DNA of 64,000 bases from Hymenobacter metallicola (lineage in GTDB: Bacteria; Bacteroidota; Bacteroidia; Cytophagales; Hymenobacteraceae). A program made the position numbers and the translations under genes. Positions 23,780-32,997 of the stretch are shown piece by piece. The notes under the pieces are model-generated. The model worked only from the letters and a program-made list of their open reading frames with translations. It did no database searches and was not told the origin of the DNA. Location of the stretch: positions 124,001 through 188,000 of the forward strand of contig NZ_SRMB01000006.1 of the NCBI RefSeq assembly GCF_004745645.1, written 5' to 3'. Position 1 is the first letter of the stretch. Each line of letters begins with the position of its first letter.

Positions 23780-25220
23780 CGCGGTAGTCAGTTTTAGCTT
23801 GGGTGGAAGCGGCAGGTTGGGTAGCTGCGGCGGTTCGGGCGGTCTGCACGAAGCCTTCGCTGTCCACCAGAAACTGGGCGTTGGTGGCCACGGCGTCCTG
23901 CGCGCTGACGCCCTGCAGAATCTGCACCCGGTCGGCACTGCGTCGCCCAGTCTGCACCGGCACGGCCTGAAAGGCCTCGCCGCGGCGCACGAAGGCCACC
24001 TGGCGGTTGCCCAGGTCCACCACCGTGGCCCGGGGCAGCCACAGCCCGCCCGTGGCCGGCACGTTCAGGGTGCCCGTGAGCAGGGCGCCGCTGCGCAGCC
24101 GCTCGTCGGCATTATTCAGGTGCACCCGTACGGCCCCGGTGCGGGCCCCTTCGCGGAAGAAGGGCTCAATCAAATCGATGCGCGCCGTTAGGGCCCGCGC
24201 CGGGTTGTTTTCGGGCAGCACCCGGATGGTTTGGCCCACCTGCAGGGCGGTCAGCTCGTCGGGCCGGGGTTCAAACACGCCCCACACCTGCCGGGTGTTG
24301 ACCACCCGAAACAGGGTCTGGCCCGTGGTCACGTAGCCCCCTTCGGTGAGCGTCAGGCCAGCTTCGGCCGGCATGGTTGCGGCCGCCGGGGTGCTGGCGG
24401 CGGCGGATGCTCCGCCTCCCATGGGGTCACCCCCGCCGCTGCTCATGCCGCCGGCCGGGGCCGGTGGCGGTGGAAGGGCCGCTCCGGGCTGGGCGGGCTG
24501 CTCCACCACGTACCCGGAATAGGGGCTGTAGATGGCCACGCTATACGCGGGCTTGCGGGTGGCGATGGTGCGGTTTATTTGGGCGTCGGTGAGGCCCAGC
24601 AGGCGCAGCTTCTGGCGGGCGCCGCGCAGCAGGGTGGTGTTTTGCGCGTCCTGGGTGAGGATAAAAATCAGCTCCTGCTGGGCCGTCACCAGCTCGGGGC
24701 TGTAGAGCTCCAGCAGCTTCTGGCCCTTGGTGACGGGCTGGTAGTTGTAGCGCACGAGCAGCTTTTCGATGCGGCCGCCGAAGCGGGCGGCAATGACTTC
24801 GGTGCGGCGCGTGTCGTACTCCACCCGGCCGGTCAGCGTCAGCGTGAGGTCGGGCGCGGCGGCGGTGGGGTACACGGTGGCCTGGGTGGAAACCACCGTG
24901 GCGTCGGGCGACTTAAGCAAATTCTGCAGACTGCCGCTGGCCGAGGCCTGAGCGCCGCCGCCCTTACTCTTTTTCACGAGGTCCATGCCGCAGATGGGGC
25001 ATTTACCGGGCTTATCGCGAATGATTTGCGGGTGCATGGGGCAGGTGTACACATCCCCGGCGACTTCGTGGTTGGGCACGTCGGTGACACTTTCCTCCGA
25101 AGAGGAAGTGGCTGCTGAGAGCTTTTTATCGCTCCCGCAGGCGCTTAGCAGTACAGCCAACGGCAGGGCCACGAGCACGAGCCGGGCCCGCCGCGGGCTA
25201 TTGTTCCAGCTCTTTTTCAT
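23772..25220 (-). CDS. cusB: RND efflux periplasmic adaptor (CusB-like) with one HMBD
   Basis: From ATG 25220 the protein has 482 residues beginning MKKSWNNSPRR, with a lipobox (VLLSAC, Cys near 27), one heavy-metal-binding domain (YTCPMHPQ, PGKCPICGM, about residues 58-85) and adaptor regions (FGGRIEKLLVRYNYQPV, YSPYSGYV, GALLTGTL). A Pro/Gly/Ala/Met-rich insert near 260-295 lies between the hairpin and barrel parts. It overlaps the upstream TolC-like gene by 23 bp and the second adaptor by 8 bp. Two different CusB adaptors in tandem may form a mixed hexamer. Confidence 0.85.
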   Translation of the reverse strand: MKKSWNNSPRRARLVLVALPLAVLLSACGSDKKLSAATSSSEESVTDVPNHEVAGDVYTCPMHPQIIRDKPGKCPICGMDLVKKSKGGGAQASASGSLQNLLKSPDATVVSTQATVYPTAAAPDLTLTLTGRVEYDTRRTEVIAARFGGRIEKLLVRYNYQPVTKGQKLLELYSPELVTAQQELIFILTQDAQNTTLLRGARQKLRLLGLTDAQINRTIATRKPAYSVAIYSPYSGYVVEQPAQPGAALPPPPAPAGGMSSGGGDPMGGGASAAASTPAAATMPAEAGLTLTEGGYVTTGQTLFRVVNTRQVWGVFEPRPDELTALQVGQTIRVLPENNPARALTARIDLIEPFFREGARTGAVRVHLNNADERLRSGALLTGTLNVPATGGLWLPRATVVDLGNRQVAFVRRGEAFQAVPVQTGRRSADRVQILQGVSAQDAVATNAQFLVDSEGFVQTARTAAATQPAASTQAKTDYRDE

Positions 25221-26511
25221 ATGCGATTTGCTGGGTGAGTTGTTGTTGCAGGTTGTCGAGGTATTCGAGCCGGGTGCGCTTGAGCGTGGTCCAGGCTTCG
25301 AGCACCTGGAAGAGTTGGCCGGTGTTCTGCTCGTAGGCCAGCATGGTGGCCTGGTAGCTGCGGCGCAAAGCCGGCAGGATGCGGCGCTCAAAGGCGCGGG
25401 TTTGCTCGCGGCGCAGCGTCAGGTCGGTTTGCAGGCTGGCCAGCCGGCCGCTGGCTTCGTTAAGCACATCCTCGCGCTGCTTGCGCAGGGCCTGGGCCTC
25501 GAAGCCCAGGGCGGCGGTGTTGGCCCGGTACTCGCGCGCGGCCCACGGCACCAGCGGCAAACTCACGGAGCCCATCAGGGTGAACTGGTTGGCCCCCGCG
25601 CCCAGAAATGGCATGTGGTCGAACTGCACCCCGAAGTCGGGCAGGCGGCGGCTGGCTTCCAGGTTTTGGCTCAGGCGCACGGTAGTCAGGGCCCGGTCCA
25701 GGCTGCGGATGTCGCTGCGGCGACCGGCCAGCGCCGCCGTATCGGCCGGCGCCAGGGCGAGCGTGCTGGCTGTCAGCAGCACTGTGGTGTCCACTGCGAA
25801 GGCTTCGCTGCGGGGCCGGTTCATGAGCGTGTTGAGCATGATTTGGTTTTGCGCGGCTAGGGCGTCGGCCTGCCGGTGGTCATTCAGGTGCATTTCCAGC
25901 CGGGCCTTAGCGTCGTAAATGCTCGGCAGCGTGGCCTGGTTGTAAGGGTAGCGCGCCTCGGCCAGCTTGATGAGGAAGCGCAGCAGCTCCTCGTTTTCGT
26001 CGAGCACGGCCAGCTTTTTGGTGAGCACGGCCTGCTCCACATAAAGGGTTTTGGCCTGGGCCCGCAGCTGGACCACCCGGTACTGGCGGTCGGCGAGCAC
26101 CGCGGCTGACTGCGAGCTTAGGTACTCGCGCCGAGCCCGCTGCTTGGCCGGGTTGGGAATCATCTGCTCCACCGACACGATGGCCTGGCCCTGCAGCTGG
26201 TTGGGGCCAGCGCCGCTCAGCTCGCGGGCCTTGGCTTGGTTGTAGGGCGTCATCCAGAGGCCGGCGCTGACCTTGGGGGCTTCCCAACTGTTGTAGCCGG
26301 CCACCGCGGCTTCCTTGGCCCGGGCCTGGTAGGCGTACTGCTGCACGGCCGGGTTGCGGCGCTCCACCCGCTGCAGCACCGAGTCGAGCGGCAGCACGGG
26401 GCCGCCCGGGGCCGCCATATTCATGTCCTTGCTCATCTTTTGGCCGAAGGCCCGTTGCGGGCCCGCCGCCAGCAGGGAGACGATTAGTATTAGATTAAGC
26501 CAGTATTTCAT
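25198..26511 (-). CDS. cusC: TolC-family outer membrane efflux protein (CusC-like)
   Basis: Starting at ATG 26511 (MKYWLNLILIV) the 437-residue protein has a signal peptide ending near AFGQ and two long-helix repeats typical of outer membrane efflux proteins (PAVQQYAYQARAKEAAV; RREQTRAFERRILPALRRSY). A Met-rich start of the mature chain (MSKDMNM) fits a copper/silver role. It starts 11 bp after the C-terminal CusA gene ends and overlaps the adaptor, so the pump genes form one operon. Confidence 0.85.
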   Translation of the reverse strand: MKYWLNLILIVSLLAAGPQRAFGQKMSKDMNMAAPGGPVLPLDSVLQRVERRNPAVQQYAYQARAKEAAVAGYNSWEAPKVSAGLWMTPYNQAKARELSGAGPNQLQGQAIVSVEQMIPNPAKQRARREYLSSQSAAVLADRQYRVVQLRAQAKTLYVEQAVLTKKLAVLDENEELLRFLIKLAEARYPYNQATLPSIYDAKARLEMHLNDHRQADALAAQNQIMLNTLMNRPRSEAFAVDTTVLLTASTLALAPADTAALAGRRSDIRSLDRALTTVRLSQNLEASRRLPDFGVQFDHMPFLGAGANQFTLMGSVSLPLVPWAAREYRANTAALGFEAQALRKQREDVLNEASGRLASLQTDLTLRREQTRAFERRILPALRRSYQATMLAYEQNTGQLFQVLEAWTTLKRTRLEYLDNLQQQLTQQIAYEKELEQ

Positions 26512-26521
26512 GGGATGATGC

Positions 26522-28414
26522 TTAATGAGAGACTTCGAGGACATCGATTTTTCCGAATTTGCGCAGCTCGTACTCCTTGGTATACAGGAAGATGAGCGGC
26601 GTGACGAGGAGAATGTGGGTGGCCGAGGTGAACACCCCGCCTATCATGGGCAGCACGATGGGCAGCATCACGTCCGAGCCCGTGCCGGTGGCCCAGAGCA
26701 CCGGCACCAGCCCGAAGAGCGACACCGACACGGTCATCAGCTTGGGCCGCAGGCGCTTGGCCGCGCCGTGAAACACAGCCTCCTGCAAGTCTTGCGGGCT
26801 GATGGTTTCCCGGGAGTTGCCTTTCTCGGCCACCAGCCGCTGCATGGCGTCGTTGAGGTAGATGACCATGATGACGCCCGTTTCCACGGCCAGCCCGAAC
26901 AGGGCGATGAAGCCCACGGCCACCGCCACCGACAAGTTCACCCCGTAGAAATACACCATGTAGGCCCCGCCAATCAGGGCGAAGGGGATGGTGATAAGGC
27001 TCATGAACGCCTCCCGCACGGAGTGAAAGGCGAAGTACAGCGCCCCGAAAATCACCACCAGCACCAGCGGCAGAATCAGCTTGAGCGTGCGCTGCGAGCT
27101 AATCAGGTTCTCGTACTGCCCGCTCCACTCCAGGTAGTAGCCCTGGGGCAGCTTGCTCTCCAGGCTTTGCAGCTTCTGCATGGCGTCGTTCACGGTGCTG
27201 CCCAGGTCGCGGCCCCGCACGTTGAAGAGCACCGCGCCCCGGAGCTGGGCGTTTTCCGAGCTAATCATCGGCGGGCCCTCGGCGTAGCGGATGGTGGTGA
27301 CGGCGGAGAGCGGCACCGGGCCGAAGCCCGCGCTCTGGATGGGGATGCGCTTGAGGTCCGCGAGGCTGTTGCGGTAGTCCTGGGCCAGGCGCACGTTGAT
27401 GGCGAAGCGGCGCCGGCCCTCCACGGTGCTGGCGATGGGCGCCCCGCCGATGGCCGACTCCACTACCTCGTTCACCTGGTCCACGGTGAGGCCGTAGCGG
27501 GCCAGCTCGGGGCGGTTCATTTCGATTTCGAGGTACTTGCCGCCCGTCACGGGCTCCACGTACAGGTCTTCCACGCCGGGCACGCCTTTGAGGGCGGCGT
27601 TCACCTGGTTGGACACCTGGTTGATGGTGCTCAGGTTCTGGCCGTACACCTTCACGCCCACGTCGGTGCGGATGCCGGTGCTCAGCATGTTGATGCGGTT
27701 GATAATGGGCTGGGTCCAGCCGTTGACCACGCCCGGAATCTGCAGCTTGCCGTTCATCTCCTCAATCAGCTTGGCCTTGGTCATGCCCGCGCGCCACTGT
27801 TCGCGGGGCTTGAGCAGGATGATGGTTTCTATCATGTTGATGGGCGAGTTGTCGGTGGCCGAGCTGGCCCGGCCGGCCTTGCCGAGCACGCTGAGCACCT
27901 CGGGCACCTGCTTGATGATTTTGTCCTGCACCTGCAGGATGCGCTTCATCTCCGTGTTCGACACGTCGGGCTGGGCCACGGGCATGAACAGGATGGAGCC
28001 CTCGTTGAGCGGCGGCATGAACTCGGTGCCCAGACTCAGCACCAGCGGAATGCTGACCAGCAAAGCCAGCACGTTAATGGCCAGCGTGGTTTTGCGCCAG
28101 CGCATCACCCAGTGCAGCATGGGCGAGTAGATGCGCTCCAGGAAGCGGTTCAGCGGGTTCTGGTCCTCGGTTTTGAACTTGCCCTTCAGGAAAAAGGAGA
28201 TGAGCACCGGGGCCAGCGTCACGGCCAGGATGGCGTCGATGATGAGGATGAAGCTCTTGGTCCAGGCCAGCGGGTGGAACAGCTTGCCCTCCTGCCCGGT
28301 GAGCAGGAACACCGGAAAGAAAGAGGTGACGATGATGATGGTGGAGAAGAAGATGCCCCGCGACACCTGCTTGCTGGAGGACTCGATGATTTCGAGCCGT
28401 TTGGTGTTGTCCAT
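26522..28414 (-). CDS. cusA: CusA-like RND pump, C-terminal part
   Basis: From ATG 28414 the product has 630 residues starting MDNTKRLEIIESSSKQVSR, which is the part of CusA that follows its fourth transmembrane helix. It includes the GRIFF-like membrane stretch SRGIFFSTIIIVTSFFPVF, the second periplasmic porter region, and GLAVETGVIMVIYLNDAM in the late helices. The 453-residue N-terminal part lies immediately upstream, ending 1 bp before this start. Together they make about 1084 residues, near the 1040-1050 of intact CusA. The pump would export Cu(I)/Ag(I) by proton antiport. Confidence 0.85.
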   Translation of the reverse strand: MDNTKRLEIIESSSKQVSRGIFFSTIIIVTSFFPVFLLTGQEGKLFHPLAWTKSFILIIDAILAVTLAPVLISFFLKGKFKTEDQNPLNRFLERIYSPMLHWVMRWRKTTLAINVLALLVSIPLVLSLGTEFMPPLNEGSILFMPVAQPDVSNTEMKRILQVQDKIIKQVPEVLSVLGKAGRASSATDNSPINMIETIILLKPREQWRAGMTKAKLIEEMNGKLQIPGVVNGWTQPIINRINMLSTGIRTDVGVKVYGQNLSTINQVSNQVNAALKGVPGVEDLYVEPVTGGKYLEIEMNRPELARYGLTVDQVNEVVESAIGGAPIASTVEGRRRFAINVRLAQDYRNSLADLKRIPIQSAGFGPVPLSAVTTIRYAEGPPMISSENAQLRGAVLFNVRGRDLGSTVNDAMQKLQSLESKLPQGYYLEWSGQYENLISSQRTLKLILPLVLVVIFGALYFAFHSVREAFMSLITIPFALIGGAYMVYFYGVNLSVAVAVGFIALFGLAVETGVIMVIYLNDAMQRLVAEKGNSRETISPQDLQEAVFHGAAKRLRPKLMTVSVSLFGLVPVLWATGTGSDVMLPIVLPMIGGVFTSATHILLVTPLIFLYTKEYELRKFGKIDVLEVSH

Positions 28415-28415
28415 G

Positions 28416-29777
28416 TTATGCGGGAGTTGAGGTGGAAGGGGCACTGGCCGCCGGCGCGGGGCTGGCCGGGCCGGGGTCAAGAGAGTCGGTGCTTGTGGCG
28501 CCGCCCGACGTTTCGCCGGCCTGGTACTCGGCCAGGTTGCGGTAGGCGTTTTCGGTCATCACGATGCCGTTGTCGACGATGACGCCGATGGCCAGGGCGA
28601 TGCCGGTGAGCGACATGATGTTGGAGGAAATGTCGAAGGCGTTGAGCAGGATGAAGCTCGTGGCGATGGTAATGGGAATCTGAATCAGGATGCTCAGCGC
28701 GCTGCGCCAGTGGAAGAGGAACAGCAGCACCACCAGCGACACCACCACCATCTCCTCAATGAGCGTGTGCTTGATGGAGTCCACCGAGTCCTGAATCAGC
28801 CCGCTGCGGTCGTACACCAGCTGAAACGAGACGCCCGGGGGCAGGCCGGCGCGGATTTGCTCCATCTTGGCCTTCACCCGCGTTATCATGGCGTCGGCGT
28901 TTTCGCCGTAGCGCATCACCACGATGCCGCCCACGGCCTCGCCCTCGCCGTTCAGGTCCATGATGCCCAGGCGGGCCTCGCCGGTCATCTGCACCGTGGC
29001 CACGTCCTTGATGCGTACGGGCGTGGTGCCTTGGGTGACGACGGGCACGTTTTCCAGCGTGGCCATATCCTGGATGTAGCCCGTGGTTTTGATGATGTAG
29101 CCCACGCCCGACTGCTCGAACTTGCGCCCGCCGGCCTCGTTGTTGTTGCTGCGCACGGCGGCCAGCACCTGCGGCAGGGTGAGGCCGTAATAAGTCATCC
29201 GGGTCGGGTCCACCGTCACCTGGTACTGCTTCTGGAAGCCGCCGAAGCTGGCCACTTCGCTCACCCCGGGCACGTTTTGCAGGCCGAACTTGACGTACCA
29301 GTCCTGCAGGGCGCGCTGCTCGCCCAGGTCCATGCCCGGTGCTTTCAAGGTGTACCAGAGCACGTGGCCCACGCCCGTACCATCCGGCCCCAGCGTGGGC
29401 GTCACACCGGCCGGCAGCAGGCGCTGGGCGTAGTTGAGGCGTTCGAGCACCCGCTCGCGGGCCCAGTAGATGTCGGCGTCGTCCTCGAAGATGAGGAACA
29501 CGAAGCTCATGCCGAACATGGACGTGCCGCGCACGGACTTCACCTTGGGCAGCCCTTGCATGTTGGTGACCAGCGGGTAGGTCACCTGGTCTTCCAGGAT
29601 TTGGGGGCTGCGGCCCATCCACTCGGTGAAGACGATGACCTGGTTTTCGGACAGGTCGGGGATGGCGTCGATTTTGCTTGCGCGCACCGAGTACGCGCCC
29701 CAGGCGAACAGCCCGGCGGCGAGCAGCAGCACGAGCCAGCGGTTCCGCAGGGAAAGGGAGATGAGTCGCTCAATCAT
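28416..29777 (-). CDS. cusA: CusA-like RND pump, N-terminal part
   Basis: The 453-residue protein begins MIERLISLSLRNRWLVL and carries the N-terminal helix, the first porter domain (IPDLSENQVIVFTEWMGRSPQ at 37-57) and helices 2-4, ending the membrane part at VIVDNGIVMTENAYRNLAEYQ. It then runs into a Gly/Ser/Thr/Pro/Ala-rich tail and stops with TAA at 28416-28418. In normal CusA this point continues directly into the sequence encoded by the next gene. The next ATG begins 1 bp after the stop, so coupled translation could give a two-piece pump; a frameshift in a repetitive linker is the alternative. Confidence 0.85.
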   Translation of the reverse strand: MIERLISLSLRNRWLVLLLAAGLFAWGAYSVRASKIDAIPDLSENQVIVFTEWMGRSPQILEDQVTYPLVTNMQGLPKVKSVRGTSMFGMSFVFLIFEDDADIYWARERVLERLNYAQRLLPAGVTPTLGPDGTGVGHVLWYTLKAPGMDLGEQRALQDWYVKFGLQNVPGVSEVASFGGFQKQYQVTVDPTRMTYYGLTLPQVLAAVRSNNNEAGGRKFEQSGVGYIIKTTGYIQDMATLENVPVVTQGTTPVRIKDVATVQMTGEARLGIMDLNGEGEAVGGIVVMRYGENADAMITRVKAKMEQIRAGLPPGVSFQLVYDRSGLIQDSVDSIKHTLIEEMVVVSLVVLLFLFHWRSALSILIQIPITIATSFILLNAFDISSNIMSLTGIALAIGVIVDNGIVMTENAYRNLAEYQAGETSGGATSTDSLDPGPASPAPAASAPSTSTPA

Positions 29778-29943
29778 AAGCTGATTAGCAGCAAGAAGAT
29801 GGTAAGGCCCGGCCGGACCGGAAACCCCAGAGTGGGGACGTCGGCGGGGCGGACAGCCTGAGTTGGGGCCGGCTGCTTGGCAGCGGGCAAGCCAAAAAGC
29901 CCCACGACCAACTGGCCGGGGGAATTGGAAAGCAACCCGTATG

Positions 29944-30345
29944 CTAAATCAAAAAAGCGTGGCCGCGCACGTAAGCGGGGCACTCGGGCGGCGGGGCCGC
30001 GTGCGCCACGAGCTTGCTCGCGGGCTCATTGGTGGGATACGCCAGCAGGGCCAGCTGCCACACCAGCTGCAATACAGCCGGAGCCAGAGCCACGTCGGGC
30101 GCCTGCAGCAGGAAGTGCGTTGCCGTCAGCTTCAGGTCCTTGGCCGCGCTGACGACCTCTTGGTCGTGGCAGCAGCCGCAGTCCGGCTTCCCGGTATCCT
30201 GGCAGCAACAGTGCTTGTCGGCGTCGGGCGCTACCGTTACTGCCGTCAGGGCCTGCCCACAGAAGTGCATGCTGTACACCAGCCCGGGGCTGGACAGCAG
30301 GTAGCTAAAGAGCAGGAACAGGCTAACGTAGCGTTTCACGAGCAA
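29944..30345 (-). CDS. HYC_CC_PP-family protein
   Basis: The 133-residue product has a signal peptide (MLVKRYVSLFLLFSYLLSS) followed by MHFCGQ, then clustered cysteines (KHCCCQ, CGCCHDQ) and a C-terminal PPPECPAYVRGHAFLI. These are the defining H-x-C, CC and PP features of the Bacteroidota HYC_CC_PP family, often found with copper genes. It is likely periplasmic and metal binding, and is the first gene of the Cus operon, about 165 bp before the pump. Confidence 0.8.
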   Translation of the reverse strand: MLVKRYVSLFLLFSYLLSSPGLVYSMHFCGQALTAVTVAPDADKHCCCQDTGKPDCGCCHDQEVVSAAKDLKLTATHFLLQAPDVALAPAVLQLVWQLALLAYPTNEPASKLVAHAAPPPECPAYVRGHAFLI

Positions 30346-30606
30346 AGCAAGCCGGAAGGGTCCCGGCGCATTAGCAAAGGTACGGGGTGGTCAAGAGGGA
30401 GTTTTACAGAATCCGGTTTAGAACTTATACAATTTCGAAGGCAGCGCCTCCCCTTGCATTACCTCGAATGCATTGTAAAGTTTTGGCTGGTTGGACGCAC
30501 ACAAAATTTATGGGCGGATGCCTGGGCGTTGAACTGATGGAATGAGTGGTAGCGAACCCAAGGAAGTGAGCAAGCACGTAGATGCAACAGCTCCTTGCCA
30601 ATCATC

Positions 30607-31587
30607 ATGTTCTATAAAGCTGGCTTAACATTGCTTTGCGCGTTTGTTTTGACGAGCGTTTCTGCACAGCACCTACCCGATAGCACCCGGGTCAGCGCGG
30701 ACCGGCTGCTCGAATACTCGTTTGCTAACGACGCGTTTCTGCGAACCGACTACTACTACACCCAGGGCATGACGCTGCTGCTGGTAAGCCCCGCCCTGCA
30801 ATACTCCCCCGTGAATCGAATTCTGGGACCCGTGCCGGCCGGCAGCACCCTGCACCACGGCATCCGCCTGCACTACGACGGCTTCACGCCCCTGCGCATC
30901 CAGGACCCGTTTATCCGGGTCGGTGACCGGCCCTACGCCTCGTATATCTACGCCGACCTGCTGCGCGTGGCCACGCACCCCGGACGGCGGCTGCGGCTAA
31001 CGACCGCCCTGAACGTGGGCCTGCTGGGGCCGGGGGCGGGCGCCAAAGGTTTCCAAACCAAGTTTCACGAGCTGCTGGGAGCGCCCACACCGCGGGGCTG
31101 GGACTACCAGGTGCAAACCGACGTGGTGCTGGGCTACGAGGCCCGGGTGGAAAAGCAGCTGCTGGCCCTGGGCCGGGTGGCCGAACTCAACGGCGCGGCC
31201 GCTGCCTCGCTGGGCACCCTGCAGACCTACGCGGCCGCGGGCACCACCCTGCGGGTGGGCTGGCGCCAGCCCACGTTCGAAGGGCTGGGCGTCGCCGGCC
31301 GGGCCGCCCGGGGCGGGCACGGACGGGTGCAGGCCTACGGGCAGGCGCAGGTAGAAGGCCGGCTGGTGGGCTACAACGCCACGCTGCAGGGCGGGCTCTT
31401 CAACCGCCGCAACCCCTACGTGCTGCCGGCCTCCGCCGTGCGCCGGGCCGTGGCGCAGGGCACCGGCACCCTGGGGCTGGGCTACGCGGGCGTCCGCGTG
31501 GAAACGGCCCTGACCTGGGTTTCACCGGAGTTCACCGGCGCCCGCTCCCACCGCTGGAACACCATCAGCATCCGGGCCGCCTTTTAA
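30607..31587 (+). CDS. LpxR-like lipid A deacylase family protein
   Basis: From ATG 30607 the 326-residue product has a signal peptide (to about SVSAQ, residue 20) and a beta-barrel pattern. FANDAFLRTDYYYTQGM near 35-50 and GDRPYASYIYADL near 107-119 match the conserved N-D...D-x-Y-T-x-G and RPYA(S/A)Y segments of DUF2219/LpxR proteins, outer-membrane enzymes that remove 3'-acyl groups from lipid A. The gene is not clearly part of the metal operons. The upstream TTG at 30595 is less likely as the start. Confidence 0.75.
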   Translation: MFYKAGLTLLCAFVLTSVSAQHLPDSTRVSADRLLEYSFANDAFLRTDYYYTQGMTLLLVSPALQYSPVNRILGPVPAGSTLHHGIRLHYDGFTPLRIQDPFIRVGDRPYASYIYADLLRVATHPGRRLRLTTALNVGLLGPGAGAKGFQTKFHELLGAPTPRGWDYQVQTDVVLGYEARVEKQLLALGRVAELNGAAAASLGTLQTYAAAGTTLRVGWRQPTFEGLGVAGRAARGGHGRVQAYGQAQVEGRLVGYNATLQGGLFNRRNPYVLPASAVRRAVAQGTGTLGLGYAGVRVETALTWVSPEFTGARSHRWNTISIRAAF

Positions 31588-31640
31588 CAGGCACCCGTAC
31601 CGCGGCCTTAGCCGGCGCCGCTTATATACGTACTCCTGCC

Positions 31641-32177
31641 CTATGACAGCCCGCCCAGTGCCGCGCTGGCCGCCTGCTCGTCCAGGTACGGGGAGGCATA
31701 GCCGGCATCCGACTTGTTGATGAACAGGGCCGCGCCGCCTTGCAGGCTGTCAATGATGGGCAGGTACTGGTCCAGGGGCAGGGCCGGGCAGCCCTGGCTG
31801 CGGCCCAGCCGCCCGGTTTGCTTGATGACGGCCTCGCTGACGTAGTCGGCCCCGTGGACCACGATGGCGCGGGCGGCGGCGTTGGAGTTGAACCCCTCGT
31901 CCAGGCCCTGCAGGCGCAGCGAGCGGCCGTGCTTGCCCACGTAGGTGCTGCCCGTGACGTAAAAGCCCAGGCTGCTCATGTGGCTGTCGGGGGTGTTGGA
32001 GAAGCGCGTGGCCTCACGCTGCCCGGTTTGGTTGCCGTGGGCCACGAGCGTGCGAAACAGCACCTTGTTGGCGGCCAAATCCAGCACCCAGAGCCGCTTC
32101 TCGGTGGAAGGCAAATCGAAGTCAATCACGGCCAGGCGCGGCGGCGCGGCCGGTGCCTGGCCCTGTCGACGCAGGTT
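31641..32177 (-). pseudogene. Murein L,D-transpeptidase-like gene, 5' end cut by transposon
   Basis: The minus-strand frame runs from the transposon end (32177) to a TGA-type stop at 31641-31643. It shows the family core: VIDFDLPSTEKRLWVLDL, LVAHGNQTG, SSLGFYVTG, AIVVHGADYVSE and GRLGRSQGCPALP with the catalytic Cys in the SxGCP loop. Relatives start with a signal peptide and about 60-100 residues before this point, which are missing. The reading frame is open right up to the inverted repeat, so the Tn3 element replaced the 5' end. A GTG at 32129 could start a product of about 162 residues, but without its export signal. Confidence 0.75.
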
Positions 32178-32214
32178 GGGTGTTGTTAAACAAATAGGGG
32201 AAAACCTCCGACTC
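32178..32214 (+). repeat. Left terminal inverted repeat of the Tn3-family element
   Basis: 37 bp; matches the reverse complement of 36101-36137 at 36 of 37 bases. It adjoins the truncated L,D-transpeptidase gene. Confidence 0.9.
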
Positions 32215-32220
32215 GTCCCA

Positions 32221-32859
32221 TTAGGCTGACGCGTTCCGGCTCGGCTGCCGCTGTAGTTTGGCCAGGTAGTTTTTCAGCGAGAGGTACTTGCCGTACTTCA
32301 GGTGCACGTCGACGATGGTGGCCAGCGGCACGCCCAGCGCGTGCAGGTGCAGGATGCGCTCGCGGTCGGCATCGTACATCGACGGCTGCACCACGCCCTT
32401 GGGCTTGCCCAGCACGATGCCCTGCTCGCGTCGCGCCCGCAAGCCTTCCTTCGTGCGCTCGGAAACAAAGTCCCGCTCCAGCTCGGCCAGCATGGCGAAA
32501 ATGGTCAGCAGGATTTTATGGGTCATGTCGCGGTGGTTTTGCGGGTCCAGGTCCAGGCCCTGCTTGACGAGAATCAGCCGACAGCGCTTCTGATGAATCA
32601 ACTCCTCAATCAGGCCCAGCACCTCGCGTAGGGAGCGGCCCAGCCGCGAGAGCTCGGAGACGATGACCGTGTCGCCGGCGGCGACCTTGGCCAGCAGCTC
32701 GGGCAGGCGGCGCTGCCCGGCGGTCCTTCGGGAGGACATCTCCACCTCCATCCACTCGTCCAGAGTCCAGCGGTGCTCGACCAGGTAGCGGGCGATGAGG
32801 CTCTTCTGGCTTTCGGCCGATTGGGCGCTGGTCGAGACGCGGACGTAGCCAAAAATCAT
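32221..32859 (-). CDS. tnpR: Serine resolvase of the Tn3-family element
   Basis: From ATG 32859 the 212-residue protein begins MIFGYVRVSTSAQSAESQ, with the catalytic Ser in RVSTS. Other family residues follow (ELSRLGRS near 71-78, ELERDFVSERTKEGL near 128-142) and a C-terminal HTH-like region. It would resolve transposition cointegrates at the res site between it and the transposase. It lies inside the element, transcribed away from tnpA. Confidence 0.88.
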   Translation of the reverse strand: MIFGYVRVSTSAQSAESQKSLIARYLVEHRWTLDEWMEVEMSSRRTAGQRRLPELLAKVAAGDTVIVSELSRLGRSLREVLGLIEELIHQKRCRLILVKQGLDLDPQNHRDMTHKILLTIFAMLAELERDFVSERTKEGLRARREQGIVLGKPKGVVQPSMYDADRERILHLHALGVPLATIVDVHLKYGKYLSLKNYLAKLQRQPSRNASA

Positions 32860-32879
32860 GGGCAAAACAGTCAGGTTAG

Positions 32880-32997
32880 CGATAAGGTAAATAGGCCTCG
32901 TAAAGGTACCGGTTTTCGATACCTTTACACGTACGTTAACGCTATCACTCGTGGGTAGGGATAACGGTCGTTAAGTCCATCGGTTTTCGCCCCCTCT
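32880..32997. promoter_or_regulatory. res-like recombination and promoter region
   Basis: Between the divergent tnpR and tnpA genes lies a perfect inverted repeat gtaaaggta / tacctttac (32900-32908 and 32920-32928, 11-nt spacer), followed by further short dyads (acgtacgt near 32929, taacggtcgtta near 32960). This is the expected place for resolvase binding sites and both promoters. Confidence 0.55.

Noticed and set aside
26525..28582. A long plus-strand open frame of 685 codons
   Set aside because: Opposite strand of the CusA C-terminal gene; no domain or start signal, consistent with GC-rich shadow coding.
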